From NCBI GenBank assembly GCA_965153355.1, contig OZ231126.1:12772001-12836000 (forward strand): 64,000 bases of DNA. Direction: 5' to 3'. The stretch comes from Flaccisagitta enflata (lineage: Eukaryota > Chaetognatha > Sagittoidea > Aphragmophora). The notes below the pieces were generated by a model. The model was not told the DNA's origin. It did not search any database and saw only the letters and a program-made list of their open reading frames with translations. A program made the translations under genes and the position numbers. Numbering within the stretch: position 1 is the first letter of the stretch; each line of letters begins with the position of its first letter. This document shows positions 13,413-28,312 of this stretch, piece after piece.

Positions 13413-14066
13413 TTTTTGGGCAGCGGCCCCGAAGGGGCCGATGACCTATGCTTTCACACAGGGGAAATTTCTCCTTCTTCTTCTTCTCTTCCTACGTCCC
13501 CCCCCCTGGAGGCCCAAATCCTAGCTTCAAGACCCAAATCCTAGCTTCAAGGCTCAAATCCTAGTCTCGAGGCTCAAATCCCAGTCAAGGCTCAAATCCC
13601 AGTCTCGAGGCTCAAATCCCAGTCTCGAGGCTCAAATCCCAGTCTTGAGGCTCAAATCCCAGCCTTGAGGCTCAAATCCCAGTATTGAGACTCAAATCCC
13701 AGCCTGGGGCTCAAATCCCAGTCTTGAGGCTCAAATCCCAGCCTCGAGGCCCAAATCCCAGCCTCTTGGCTCAAATCCCAGCCTTGAGGCTCAAATTTCA
13801 GCCTTGAGTTTCAAATCCTAGTCTTAAGGCCCAAATCCTAGTGTTGACCCTCAAATCCCAGCCTTAAAGCTCAAATCCCAGCCTCAAAGGCTCAAATCCC
13901 AGTCTCAAGGTTCAATTACAGCCTCTCCAGGCCCCATTATCCAGCCTTGAGGCTCAAATAAAATAGCATAGGTCATTTCTGCCTTCGCTGCCCTAACTAC
14001 CACACACCCACATACTCCTTTAGGGGCAACGGGTACCGCTGACCACCTAACGCTTTTGCGACTATT
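13413..14066 (+). mobile_element. Family G element, copy 2, inserted in a (CTT)n array
   Basis: Begins TTTTTGGGCAGCGGCCCC and ends ttttgcgactatt. It carries CTT-rich, poly-C and ~20-bp tandem modules (gaggctcaaatcccagtctc type, about 20 units). The inner inverted copy of the subterminal block (gcataggtcatttctgcc) is more decayed than in copy 1. (CTT)n abuts both ends. Non-coding. Confidence 0.75.
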
Positions 14067-14333
14067 CTTCTTCTTCTTCTTCTTCTTCTTCTTCTTCTTC
14101 TTCTTCTTCTTCTTCTTCTTCTTCTTCTTCTTCTTCTTCTTCGCCATCTTCTTCTTCTTCTTCTTCTTCTTCTTCTCTTGCTTCTACACCTCTTTTTTTA
14201 TCTCTTCTTCTTCTTCTTCTTCTTCTTCTTCTTCTTCTTCCTTCTTTCTTCTTCTTCATCTTCTTCTTCTTCTTCTTCTTCTTCTTCGCCATCTTCTTCT
14301 TCTTTTCTTTCTCTTCTCTTGCTTCTACACCTC
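14067..14333. repeat. (CTT)n microsatellite, right half, with internal duplication
   Basis: CTT runs interrupted twice by near-identical segments (gccatcttcttcttctt ... cttgcttctacacctc, at ~14142-14200 and ~14286-14340), so part of the array was duplicated. Poly-Phe, Lys and Glu frames are artefacts. Confidence 0.9.
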
Positions 14334-15745
14334 TTTTTTTATAGAGATCTTTTTTATGAATATCATTGAGCCTCTTAATAAACAATTCCTTCGGTGTTTT
14401 TGCCCACTGACTGCCTTCTCGGAATGCCGAGTCGGAACCCTCTCAATGGGGGTGCACAAACTATCAGACTTTATTAACTTATTTGATTTTGAATTTCCTT
14501 ACAATTTATCAACTTTTTTTCTCGCCCTTCATTTATTGAATTTAGAGTCGTCTCTGACTACAAAACTTAAGAACAAAGTGACCTACGCACGGTGCCTCAA
14601 ATTCAATGTCTGACGTCTCTCGATGCTTGACATTTGATTGAGTCATTGTTATTACTGTCACGTGGCGTGGCAATAGCGATTGGATGAGGATGTGAAGGGG
14701 GAGTAAAGGGTGTTCGAAAACAAAATTGTAGCCAAAATTTGTACAACTAAGAGCTTCCTTTGTGATATGTATCTTGAAGTATGTTTATAGAAGATAGTTT
14801 CAATTAAAGATACTGACTCAAAAAGCAGGTCGTTTTATATCAAGTTTTGTCTGACATGAAATGAGGTAGTCAAAATACATTTGGTTACCTTTCGGCAATT
14901 TTGGCGTACCAAGTTGGACAAAATGACTATGGAAATTCGGCCCTAACTTAAGTCAAGTCAATTGCTTATTCTTACCCATTTTCCCGATGTCCATCTCCCT
15001 GGGACCATTGCATGGCTCTGAAAAACAAGGCCGGATGCACGGCTAATAAGTTGTCACTTGCAAATGGGTATATGGAGTCACTTAGCAAACGGCTGAAAAG
15101 TAGCTCTTTGATTTTTGTCGCTAGTTCTTACTTTTGTTACAACCCCGTACACATATACTGTTGCTAGGCTTGTTACAATAGGGGTTGACGTGACGTATGT
15201 TTTACTTATTGAGCACAATCTGACATCCATAAATATATCATATGCTAAGAATGTGTCGTATTTTAGGATTTGATGGATTTCCTTCTCGAAGTAGTAAAGT
15301 TTACAATGTGAACCCTCCCTCATCCAGATATATAGACTACCACCAATCCCAAACCCCCTTTCCCCTATTCATCTCTCCCTCTGCATGCACTTTACCCCCC
15401 AAACTCCGGCCGTAAATCTTGTACTCGGCAAACGGTCGTATTTGCGACTTTTATTGTAATTCTCAATTTACTTTGGGCTGTCATCGAGAACAAAATTGAT
15501 AAATTTGATTATCATAAAATGTATGACTGATACTCCTGAGAAAATTTGCGTTCGATAAATTCTGGGTCTCGTTCACACTTCATATAATCGGGAGTCAGTC
15601 AGTCTTGAATCAAAATTCCCTCGTTTGTTTTTTCGTTTGTTTATTTGTTGCCCTTGTTTGGTTTTGAAAATACGATAAGTAAAAGGGGTCAATCAGCACA
15701 TAGAAAAGGTCACGGGGCAGCCTTGGTTAACCATCAAGATACTTA
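14334..15745. other. Unassigned non-coding DNA
   Basis: No repeat copy, gene or RNA recognised. Frames such as 15078-15323 (minus) have no support. Confidence 0.5.
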
Positions 15746-15928
15746 TCAAGGCCGGATACATCGCTACCCCAGTCGCGTGCGGGTGGAAGGGAGCGGTGCT
15801 GGGGAAGGTCACTAGAGCATTAGGGCAGGAGCTATAGGCACAAAAAGCTCAAAAACGCCGACCAACCAACCGACCGATCGACGGACCAACATAGCGGGGT
15901 GTAGAGACGCGTAGCACGCGACTAAAAA
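15746..15928 (+). mobile_element. Family H copy, full length
   Basis: Starts tcaaggccggatacatcgc, then the gtcgcgtgcgggtgg block, ggtcactagagcatt, ggcaggagc, a CCAACCGACC tract, gcggggtgtagag and the terminal stem around 15906-15922 (one mismatch), followed by TAAAAA. It is one of the best copies for a consensus. Confidence 0.7.
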
Positions 15929-16811
15929 TGTTGTAATCTTTGCAAAAGTATATTTAGAATTCCTGGGACAATTTCAATGTGAACGAGGCGGTCATAAATT
16001 CCGGGCCTGTCTTGCGTCTGGACTTTCTGCACGCACGTACCTCCAAAAATGCCTCATTATGTATTTCACATAAAATCTTAAAGGAATTCCGAGCGGTGCC
16101 CTGTCATCTTCTCTCATACTTTATTCTGCACTACTGGTAAAATTATAAAAATATAGACATTTTACGTTTGATTTGAAATGTGTTTTCAGATATTCTGTGA
16201 TCATTTTCTCTCCTTTGCTTAAAAAAAAAAAAAACATGTATACATGGATTAAAAGTAGGAACGAATTTTGAAAAGGACACTCGAAAATAAATAAAAGAAA
16301 AATGAGAAAATCCAAAAAAGTTCGATTTGAAGGTAGTAAAATTAGATTTTTCCTTTTCGCACTTTCATGGAAAGGGCAACATTCTGAGAGGTAACTCATT
16401 GACGTTCCCTTGCTCATTATTTACGTACCCTGAACCTTTCCTTACCCCCCCCCCCTACATGGCAAATCTGTGCACTGTAAACCTTCATTACATACCATGC
16501 TTTAACTTTTGATCGATGATTCCTCTTAAAAACTCAACAGAAATTGTAAAACACCTCTCTTACATTAAAAGGGGTAACATTGTTGTCTGTATGTCCGTGT
16601 CTTTACGAAACACTTACTTAAGGACGTTCATCCACGATAGGGAAGACTTTGAAAGAGACACCCGAGCATAGACCCAGGCCAGGCATCGATCTTAGTTTGG
16701 ATTTCACATTCTTTGGGTCTTTTAGTTGGTAACCCAGTTTTTCACGTTCTTCCTCTCTCTTTCTTATCCGCTGTTTTGTTTGCACTGAGAATTCTTGTTA
16801 TGTGAATAATC

Positions 16812-16817
<6 letters not shown>
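15929..16817. other. Unassigned non-coding DNA
   Basis: AT-rich, with a poly-A run near 16220 and a poly-C run near 16447. No gene or element recognised. Confidence 0.5.

Positions 16818-16899
<82 letters not shown>
16818..16899. repeat. (CT)n microsatellite
   Basis: Pure CT run. Confidence 0.95.
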
Positions 16900-16901
<2 letters not shown>

Positions 16902-17021
16902 GCAACGGAAGTACATTCGCGATGTGATATGACCTTCTCAAGAATGAGGGGAGAGAACAAAGACATTTTTTGCACCTTACCTTGGTAAGGTGTGGGCGTG
17001 CCGCAGCGGCGTGCCACAGCG

Positions 17022-17025
17022 TGAA

Positions 17026-17102
<77 letters not shown>

Positions 17103-17106
17103 GAAA

Positions 17107-17150
<44 letters not shown>

Positions 17151-17154
17151 GAAA

Positions 17155-17250
<96 letters not shown>

Positions 17251-17269
17251 GAGAAAGAAAGAAGAAAGG
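17022..17269. repeat. (GAAA)n microsatellite
   Basis: About 60 tetranucleotide units with periodic GAGAAAAA interruptions (17100 and 17149), which suggests duplication of a ~50-bp block within the array. Confidence 0.95.
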
Positions 17270-17403
17270 GGGCAGGAACACGCGTACACGTGATTAACAA
17301 CTAACAAGTACGGTCACACGGTCACACGGTCAGTCGTTTGCGGCTGATGAAAGGTAGTGACGCACAAGGCGACGAACCTGCCGATCAGTGGATCCTCTTA
17401 GGA

Positions 17404-17465
17404 TGAACGAACATAACACAAACACAAACTCAAACAAGACGAACATAACACAAACACAAACACGA
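17404..17465. repeat. Short direct duplication, two units of ~31-36 bp
   Basis: The segment gaacataacacaaacacaaac occurs twice in direct orientation. The rest of 17270-17985 is unassigned. Confidence 0.6.
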
Positions 17466-17939
17466 GGCTAGTAACTGCCACTGGGCGTTGAACATGGTCT
17501 ACGGCTGATTCGTCCCGTGGTACCGCTGCCCAAATTCCAATTATGGAATTGAAAAAAAGAGAACAAAAGAGGTCTGGAGATTCCTGAATCAATGACGTGA
17601 TGTCTACTACGGCGGTGTTCATTGGTTAAGCCTTTCTCATACACGCCGATTTGATTGGTCGTCAATTTACGTCACTGTTTAAATCATTACCACACTACGA
17701 ATGATTGGAGTACGATGGTACATAAAAGTCTGTGATTGGGCGACGTCGATCTATATCTCGATTTTCCATTATCGATCAGGGTTCAGGTGGACAAAAGAGG
17801 ACACCAATGTATACTAGATAAAATTTTCGGTATGTTGGTTAACCTTTATTTTTACTATTCCACATGTTTTTGATCATAATTCTCCACGCCCTGGTGCCTA
17901 ATGTTCAGTAACACCACCTGTCAAGCATTTGGGCTTATC

Positions 17940-18160
17940 TACCCAAAACCACCACAAGCCTATCTACCCATAACCGCCCTCCTCTGCCATCATACTGGCC
18001 CAAAATGGTCAACTGTTAAACTCATACTCCTAGGCCTATATCATCTTTATTAACCCAAATCCACCACCTTTCACCATCACACTGGCCCAAAATGGCCACT
18101 CATGAAGCTCCTAGGCCTTTCTCAACTCTTTCCAGTTTCCACCCGTAACCGCCACCTTCC
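17940..18160. repeat. Decayed tandem duplication, unit ~95-110 bp
   Basis: The blocks ccatcatactggcccaaaat and actcctaggcct recur ~94 bp downstream with changes; ctatctaccc also repeats. 18161-19110 is unassigned. Confidence 0.55.
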
Positions 18161-19110
18161 CAAAGTGATATCGATAAGGCCGTTTGGCACAGCAATCATC
18201 AGGCTAGTCATTATAGTTTATGCAATCCATCTAAAAGCCCGTGTTCAAATAGTTCAATAGAATAGAAAAATATTGAAAAGAAAGTTGCATCAAAACCATT
18301 CAGAGTGCATCCTTAATGTCCTTGCTTTCACGTGAGATCAAAGATTTTCATTTTGAAACGCCGGAAATTCAAACTTTTATTCAAATTTTTTTTTGGTGGT
18401 CGATATAAAAAGAATCATTTTTTTCTTTTTCTCGGTGAGAACATGAAGAACTTAAGAAGAGAGAAAAAAAATGTAACACGATTCAGTGTCTTGAAAGGCG
18501 CAGGGGTGCTTATATCCTTTCTTTTTCTAAAATTGGCAGCAGTTTTCTTAAATCCTCTCTCTAGTTTTTGATTTTCATGGATTCTATGAGAATCAGATGG
18601 CTCATTGAAGACAAGATGGGAAGTTCAAGAAGAAAAAATCACCAATAAGAGGAAAGAGAATGAACGAATAAGAGAACAACATGATACATGATCCAAAAGT
18701 GAGGCTTTTTTAATTCATTGTTCCCACCTGTTCCTTGTTCCAACTCATTGAAAAAAGTTGCTAATCAGCCAATTTTACGATGTAAAAGATGCGATGCTGT
18801 GCGATAAAAAGTGTATTCTTATAGACGCCTGGTGTCATCTTTCAATCAAAAAACGTCACGCATCATATTACGGAAAGCGTGCATCGAGAAAGAAAAGAAG
18901 AAGAAAACAAAATGTAAGAAAAAGCCGGGGCGTGGGATTCAAGGCCATTAATTGATGGACAATTTGCCAGCTGTTGACAATCACTCCTCTAAATATTCAT
19001 TATTGATGGAGATGAACTCTGTTCTGCTCCCTAAAAAAAGTGCAAATCTTGAGACACATTTACAAAAATCAAAAGGAAAAAAATCATCGCAGGGCGCATA
19101 ATATGCATAA

Positions 19111-19969
19111 GACACGCTCGGCGCGATTGTGGGATATTTTCGCCAGCTATATTTTAGCACTACTTAAGGGATATTCCTTTACAGTATTGCCTTGCTCTGC
19201 TGATTATGTGAGCAATCACATCAATGTGCTCTTACAGTCCAGATTTGTGACAGGGATACGTTTCATGAACAACATACTGGGAAAAAGAAAGGGAAAAGGA
19301 AATCGATTTACTGAAAAATGAGTGATAAAAATTGTCAGGACGTTCCACGAAAAATTCTTAATCTGCCTCCAAATTAATTTTTTTTTTCATTTCCAAGAAC
19401 ATGGCTCTCTTCTTATGTGTCTTTGGACGAGAGCCATGTTTTTAGTTTTTTGAATAAATCATTTTTTATGCAAATTAAGAATTTTTTGTGAGGCTTGTCT
19501 AGTGATAAAAGCGAATTTTATTCAGAAAAAGAGGTATTTTTACCCATATATTGATACTGTTTACACTATGAACATTTTTATGCAAATTCTCAACCAGAAA
19601 ACACATCCACAAGTTCTGCGTAGCTCAACATAGAAAATATCTCATGCCACTCGTTGCTAGCAAAAGTGGCTAGTCTCTAAGTTATAGGATATGATTGCTT
19701 TTTCTTCTTTTTGAATTTTTTTTCTAAACGATAATAAGAAAAACATGTCACGGTAGTGTAAGTGAAAGGAACTGGAACACCAGTTTTGAACTGTTTTTAT
19801 CTACCATGTCAAGCAAGTACTTTAGGTAGCCAGAGGTGGGACTTTTTAAATCAATGTTAATATCAAAGTGATATTATTCATCTCAGATGTGAAGGCGTCC
19901 GATTGATTTATCTACACTGTGAAAAAATGGCGGTGGCAGTGAAAATCTAATATTCAAAAAAACCGTGTC
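19111..19969 (-). mobile_element. Foldback element, family F copy 2 (inverted, with ~250-bp extra segment)
   Basis: It matches 4020-4630 in the opposite orientation from gacacgctcggcgcgatt to aaaaaaaccgtgtc, including the central AACATGGCTCT-type stem (19400-19440). It is longer because about 250 bp absent from copy 1 lies between gtagctcaa (~19628) and gaaggcgtc (~19890). No coding capacity. Confidence 0.7.
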
Positions 19970-20179
19970 ATGATATGCTACAAACATATACAATATATCA
20001 TACATTCTTTTGCCCAGACTGGGTGTGGAAGTCATGCTGCTCCTCCTCAACCACTAAGCTCCTCCTCTTCCTCCTCCTTTTCCTAAGAAAAGAGGTTTAT
20101 CTCAATAAAATCCTTTACATTATTTACATTATTACTTGGGAGACTGGGAGAGAAGAGGAAGGAAAAAAATGAAAAAAAA

Positions 20180-20378
<199 letters not shown>

Positions 20379-20624
20379 GTTTTGTCGATAGTAAAAACTA
20401 AACAAATATAGTTTTCTACTTTTTGCATCATTAAAAAGTCTTTCATCTCGATCTTCCTACTCAAAGCTTTGTCTGTCATTTTTCAAACAAACTGAGCTTA
20501 ATTTTTCCCCGAACAAACCTTTTGTAAAATAAAGAATTGCAAACTTTTAAATATTAAATCTCTCAAAATTTAAGACCGACTGGATTTCAAGATCGGCTTT
20601 TAACACGCTTATGGACATGGGGTC

Positions 20625-20778
<154 letters not shown>

Positions 20779-20920
20779 AAGTTGAACGAAGTCGAAGAGA
20801 TAGCAGTGAATGACCGACGTTGGCAAAAAGTCTTAGGGAAATTGCTGTATGATTGTGGCTCGGATTTTGACGTTTATTTGCGTTTGCCCGTCGGTCAAAA
20901 AGCAAACTGGAACCAAGTCT

Positions 20921-21165
20921 AACCCTAATTCTGTCATGACTGAGTCCCGGCGGCGGAGATAAAGCAATGAGCGGAATCTGAGTTGCATCTAACCCTGATT
21001 CTGTCTTGGCTGAGTTCCGGTGGCGGAGATAAAGCAGGTTGACAAATCTGTGTTGTACCTTACCTTTATTCTATTATGTCTGAGTCATGGTGGTGGAGGC
21101 AAGGGTCAGAATCTGAGTTGCATCTTACCCTGATTCTGTCTTGGCTGAGTCCTGGCGGCGGGCAT
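20921..21165. repeat. Minisatellite, ~67-bp unit, four copies
   Basis: Units begin taaccctgattctgtcttgg and include gctgagtcc-ggcggcggag. Copy starts are near 20921, 20989, 21057 and 21124. No conserved open frame. Confidence 0.75.
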
Positions 21166-21289
21166 CGGCGGACGTAAGCATCCAAGTCTTGGTCGACGTG
21201 TTCGAACACTAGCGTCAAGTTGATCGGATGCTCCACGGAAACGAAAGATCCATGACACACATCCAACAATCTAAACAAATGGATTCGGA

Positions 21290-21391
<102 letters not shown>

Positions 21392-21459
21392 CGAAACATT
21401 GAAAAACACGCTCCTTTTGTTGTGATTTGGGACATGAAATGATGCATGATGGTACAGTG

Positions 21460-21496
21460 TTCCGGGAATTATCGTAAATTCCGGGAATTCCGGGAA
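21460..21496. promoter_or_regulatory. Cluster of three TTCCGGGAA palindromes
   Basis: TTCCGGGAA occurs at 21460, 21479 and 21488, and TTCCGGGAA-like ttccgggaat again near 21989. The word fits the TTC-N3-GAA pattern of STAT-type sites, but there is no gene beside it, so a regulatory role is only a possibility; the surrounding 21385-22077 has no other feature. Confidence 0.25.
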
Positions 21497-22074
21497 CATA
21501 AGGGGATAAATGAAGAAGTTGGTAGAATTTAAGGGTGTGATTAAACACAAATATGTTTGGTGGAATCTCTCAACCTGATTTGATAATTGGATGTGATTAG
21601 ACAGTGGGCATGGTCGAAAAGTTGTTTTTTTTCTATATCGATTCATGAAATGTCCAGTGTTTGAGGTACGTGGTACGTGAATACGTACCGGAAGTATATA
21701 ATCGATAAAGCAATTGTGATGAAAATGAAATCATAAACAAGTTTTTTTATATTCCTTCTTTCATGATCCATCATTATCAAGACCAAGGAACGGCAAAACA
21801 AAATTTCCTTGTGATGGAGAGAAGAGAGAAAGAAAATGAAAAAGGGAAGAAGTAAAAGAAAAAACAAAAACAAAAAGAGAAACTAAAAAAAAGAAAGAGA
21901 AAATAAAGAAGAAGAAAAAAAGAATGTAGAGAGGAACAAAAAAGAAGAGAAAAATGCCTTTTTAATTGTCGACGGATTTTTCTGTTTTCCGGGAATATTT
22001 GTTATCGATCAAATAATTATGATTTCAGGCTTAGACTGCGATTATATCACCATGTTGAGACTTCCTCTGAGAAG

Positions 22075-22466
<392 letters not shown>

Positions 22467-23038
22467 TGAAGAAAGAAAAAAGTGCAAAACCCCCCTGCAA
22501 AAAAGGGCGATCAAAACAGGGAAAAAGTGGAGAATAACTGGAACAAAACGGGTGTTAATGGGAGAAAATGGGGACCATTTGGGGGATCATCAAGATTGTA
22601 TTATGCGGATGGAATCAAGGATGAACTCAGTTTTTTTTCTTTTACAAGGATGAGTTCCGCGTTTCGTTGATTTTGAAAGAGAGGACGAATTTTCAATGGT
22701 GCATAAATTTGTAATGGAAACGGAGAAAGAATTCAAGACAGAATTTGAAAGCGTTGTTAACATGGAATCGTCGGACTAGTTTCATCTAAGCTCTTCAGAG
22801 ACGTTTTCAGGCAAAAAAAAAAAAGAATTGGAATGAGAATTGGAATGACGGATCATTTCTATTATAGTTACGTACGTTACAAACATAACCATCAAATAGT
22901 CAGTCCAAATTTACGAGGATAGGCGCAAAAATGCATGAATATCCAAATGAAGTTACCCCGCCTCATCAAACTTGAAGGTGACATTTCTTCGTGGACGAGG
23001 TCCGTCCATCGCAATTTTACTTATTTTAATGTTTTGCG

Positions 23039-23138
23039 GTCTTTGACCTCACTGCTCCCGCCCAAATGCTCTAGTGACCTTAAATACGGCCCCTGCCCAC
23101 CCACACACGACTAGGGAAGCCGTATATCCAGCCTTGTT
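23039..23138 (-). mobile_element. Family H 5' fragment
   Basis: On the minus strand it starts aacaaggctggatatacgg (23138), then gggtgggcaggggc, ggtcactagagcatttggg and gcgggagcagtgaggtc. The tetranucleotide and hairpin part is missing. Confidence 0.6.
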
Positions 23139-24432
<1,294 letters not shown>

Positions 24433-24464
24433 GCGAAAAGAAAGAAAGAAAAATCAAGTAACAT

Positions 24465-24691
24465 AGAAACAAGTGACGCGGGGTCACAATATCGAAGCGG
24501 ACGGGTGGGCAGGGGCATACCAACTCTGTCCACACCCCAACCCACCTCCAACACTCAAACATACACAAAAAGTAATGAAAACGCTCATTTTCAACTCGAT
24601 CACCATGACGGACCGAGCCGACGGACGGGCGGACCGACGGACCGACGGACGGACAAAGCCTCTTATAGAGTTGCGTGTCCGCAACTAAAAA
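24465..24691 (+). mobile_element. Family H copy
   Basis: Has ggacgggtgggcaggggc, a region not shared with other copies, GGAC/GACC units and the tract aaagcctcttatagag. It ends in the perfect stem GTTGCG/CGCAAC around TGTC (24670-24685), then TAAAAA. The 5' end reads aaacaagtgacgcgg, diverged from the consensus. Confidence 0.65.
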
Positions 24692-24930
24692 GGGCAGAGG
24701 AAAAACAAAACTGCAAGACATATGGGGTTAGACGTAGATTCTGACACAAAAACAGACTAACTTAAAAACACAGCGAGACACAAACAGAGGCAGATATAGA
24801 CAGATCAGATGAAGATTCGGCAAAAAAGTACAGACATAAAAAGGTAGATAGACAAAATTAAGCAAAGAAAGCAAGTGGGGAAAGGGAGAAAAAGTATAAT
24901 CTGAAGTGACGGACAAGGAGGAGAAGGAAA

Positions 24931-25087
24931 ACAAGGCCGGATACACGGCAATCCAGTCGCGACGGTTGGGCAGGAGCAGTGATGAAACCGCTCGAATTCA
25001 AAATGTGACGGACCGACTGGACTGACAGACAGACCGACCTACCGACCGACACGGCAAGGTGTAGAGTCGCGTGTCCGCGACTAAAAA
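24931..25087 (+). mobile_element. Family H copy, full length, in purine-rich DNA
   Basis: Starts ACAAGGCCGGATACACGGC, ends in the perfect stem GTCGCG/CGCGAC around TGTC (25066-25081), then TAAAAA. Both flanks are GGA-rich (gaggagaaggaaa and gggaggaagaagc), so the insertion appears to have split a purine tract; no target duplication is obvious. Confidence 0.7.
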
Positions 25088-25792
25088 GGGAGGAAGAAGC
25101 AGAGGAAGACAAGAAGGCGGAAAAGAGAGCAAAGGTGGATTTAAAGATGAAAGAAGGATGATATTCAAGTAGTAAAGAAAGAAATCGCTGCTTGATACAA
25201 AAAGACCTAGAAAGAAAGAAATATTTCAAGGTAAAAAGAAAAAAAAAAAGAAATTTTTTTGCAACCACATTCTTTCCCTTTTAAGTTTTTTTCCCTTTCA
25301 ATCAGTGAAAAAACAATCAGTGAAAAAAGAAAATGAGAGAGCTTTTTTTCTTGTTTGCCTGAAAATGTCGCTCTGCTCATCTCTTCCGTTGTATCTTGAT
25401 GCAAGCGGGGAATCATAGGTTGTGTAAAAAGTTTACATCCTCTTACAACTCAAGAAAGAATGAATTTGATGAAGAGGCACCGCGAGATCGTAGAATGAAG
25501 TTGAATAAAAAAAAGGAAAAGAAGTAGAGAGGGAACTAGAAGTGAGGGAACTAGAAGTGAGTAGAAAGCAAAAGAGAAGATGAAGAAGAAGAAAGAGAAG
25601 AATTTGAATTTGAATTTGAATTTGATGGTATTGTCCAATTAAGCGATAACACTTATGTATAATGACGTGGACATGACACCAGTCACAGATTTCTTTCAAT
25701 AAATAGGTTTTTCCTACACCTATTTCTTCTATGTTTACACTTAACGAATCTACCATCAACAATGTTATCATCTATTATTGAAACCGCATTAA

Positions 25793-26225
25793 GAAGAAGA
25801 AGATAAAGAAGGAGAAAAAGAGGAAGAAGGAGAAGAAAAAGAGGAAGAAGAAGAAGAAGAAGAAGAAAAGAAGAAGAAGAAGAAGAAGACGAAGAAGAAG
25901 AAGAAGAAGAAGAAGAAGAAGAAGAAGAAGAAGAAGAAGAAGAAGAAGAAGAAGAAGAAAAAGAAGAAGAAGAAGAAAAAAAAACCCGAAAGAAATGGAA
26001 GTAAGAGATGAACACTTGAGTCAAGGAGTAAGGAATAACAAATTTTTAATAAGACACAAGAAAGAAGAAGAAGAAGAAAAAGAAGAAGAAGAAGAAGTAG
26101 AAGAAGAAGAAGAAGAAGAAGAAGAAGAAGAAGAAGAAGAAGAAGAAGGAGAAGAAGGAGAAGGAGAAGGAGGAGCAGAAGAAGAATATGAAGAAGAAAC
26201 AGAGGAGGAGAAGAAGGACAAAATA
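25793..26225. repeat. (GAA)n arrays
   Basis: Two arrays (25793-25980 and 26062-26225) of GAA with GGA and GAC variants. Poly-Glu, Ser and Leu frames are artefacts. 25088-25792 is unassigned AT-rich DNA. Confidence 0.9.
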
Positions 26226-26386
26226 AGAAGAAGAAAGTTATCAAAATCTGAAATTAATAAGGAAATGATTTGGTTTTACGTCGTCGTCATGTTTTCACGC
26301 CTAAGGGGCAGAATTTCCTTCGTCTTGATTTCCTTGATCGCCGATCAAAGATGAAATTCGACGAATTTGGAGTGAAAGACAGGCAC

Positions 26387-26570
<184 letters not shown>

Positions 26571-26670
26571 GGAAGGTGATCTGATAGAATCAGTGAAATC
26601 GGAACCATGTTATGAAGGCAGCATATTTCCGGGGACATCTTTTTTTTTTTCTTCCCCTGCTTTCTGTGCT

Positions 26671-26764
26671 TCTCATTGCTTTCTTTCTTTCTCTCTGTCC
26701 TTCTTTCTTTCTTTCTCTCTTTCTTTCTCTCTGTCCTTCTTTCCTTTCCTTCTTTCTTTTTCCT

Positions 26765-26828
<64 letters not shown>

Positions 26829-26831
26829 TCC

Positions 26832-26904
<73 letters not shown>

Positions 26905-26930
26905 GTTTCTTTCTTCGTTTCTTTCTTTCC
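26671..26930. repeat. (CTTT)n microsatellite
   Basis: Tetranucleotide array with CTCTGTC interruptions at the left end; Phe-Leu-Ser frames are artefacts. Confidence 0.95.
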
Positions 26931-27081
26931 CCTTTTTTCATCAACCCAGTCACAGTCTGAACCCTGTGAGGAGGAAAGCTGTGATCGTGCTTAGTCCTTG
27001 AGATAATGATAGAAGGCAGCAAATGGAAATCCATGAGCAGCAGACGGATGGAAGACAAATTGACAGGGAGGCACAAATCGA

Positions 27082-27231
27082 AGGTTGTTGTTGTTGTTGT
27101 TGCTGCTGTTGCTGTTGCATCCCTGGTTGGGGCATGTGTGGAGGGTGAGGCATGATCTGTAGCTGCTGTTGTTGCTGTTGCTGTTGTTGTTGCTGCTGTT
27201 GTTGTTGTCGCTGTTGTTGTTTTGTTGTTGC

Positions 27232-27268
<37 letters not shown>

Positions 27269-27270
27269 GC

Positions 27271-27304
<34 letters not shown>

Positions 27305-27403
27305 GCTGTTGCTATGTTGTATAGCTGCTGTTGTTGTTGTTGTTGTTGTCGCCGTTGTCGTTGGGTAATTGTTTTGGTTGTCGCTGTCGCTGGGTCATTG
27401 TCA

Positions 27404-27438
<35 letters not shown>

Positions 27439-27512
27439 TTGTTTTTGTTTTTGTTTTTGTTTTTGGTTGTTGTTGTTGTTGTGGTTGTGGTTGTGGTTGT
27501 GGTTGTTGTTGT

Positions 27513-27544
<32 letters not shown>

Positions 27545-27735
27545 TCGCTGTCGTTGTCGTTGCAATTGCTGTCGCTGTCGCTGCTGTCGCTGTCGTTGCA
27601 CTGTTGTTGTTGTTGTTGTTGTTGCTGTTGCTGCTGTTGTTGTTGCTGTTGTTGTTGTTGCTGCTGTTGCTGCTGTTGTTGCTGTAGCTACAGTTGTTGC
27701 TGTTGTTGTTGTTGTTGTTGTTAAAGGTTGTTAAG

Positions 27736-27769
<34 letters not shown>

Positions 27770-27770
27770 A
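27082..27770. repeat. Compound (GTT)n array with GCT, GTC and GTTTTT variants
   Basis: About 690 bp of GTT-like trinucleotides in all variant combinations, including a GTTTTT block (27436-27465) and a GTGGTT block (27478-27505). Cys, Val, Leu and Gln-rich frames exist, but the reading frame is broken by unit-length changes, so coding is unlikely. Confidence 0.85.
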
Positions 27771-27799
27771 TGTATGCTGAATTAAGACAATAGAGCGGG

Positions 27800-28312
27800 T
27801 TTGGGTGCTTCACATAGCAAAAGTTGGTTATTTCTTTTCGCCCTCTTCACCTAATGTGGAGTGACCTATTTCAGGACCCTTACCATTTTTCTTTTATTTT
27901 TTCCGTTTTTTAGAAATTTATTTATGAGGACCTAATTTGCATAATGCAGTGGGATAAAACTATATGCTGACATTGTTTGAATTAGCAAATTAACAAATTT
28001 CTACTCTTCATAGAAATGAAGTTCTGCTTTTTTATAAGTTTTTTTATAATTTATGTTCTGATGTTTTAGTTTATCTTAACAAACATCATGATAATCTAAA
28101 ACAAATAATTGTCCTTTTCCCTTTTTGTAACAAAACTACACAGGATTTTGCTGAATTCTGGGAAATCTGTGGAAACTTTAAGACCAAAACAAAAATGGAA
28201 GATGAAGGAATTTTTAAATAAGGATAATGGTCATCCTCATGATTTTTGCTCCTCCACATTACCTCAGTAGGTTGAAGGGATACTCCTAACTTTTACTATG
28301 TGAAGCACCCAA
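27800..28312. mobile_element. MITE with ~60-bp inverted termini and 8-bp target duplication
   Basis: The left end tttgggtgcttcacatag matches the inverted right end (ctatgtgaagcacccaa), and pairing continues through aaaagtt and the block taatgtggag. Flanks AGAGCGGG (27792-27799) and AGAGCGGA (28313-28320) form an 8-bp duplication with one mismatch, compatible with hAT. No transposase frame. Confidence 0.75.

Noticed and set aside
13194-14385. Poly-Glu, Lys, Phe and Ser proteins
   Set aside because: Translations of (CTT)n/(GAA)n arrays interrupted by a transposable element.
16121-16512. Short frames on both strands
   Set aside because: AT-rich, no conserved motif; consistent with chance.
27082-27770. 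Gln-rich or Cys-rich exon
   Set aside because: Compound GTT array with length changes that break frame; no splice signals that stand out.
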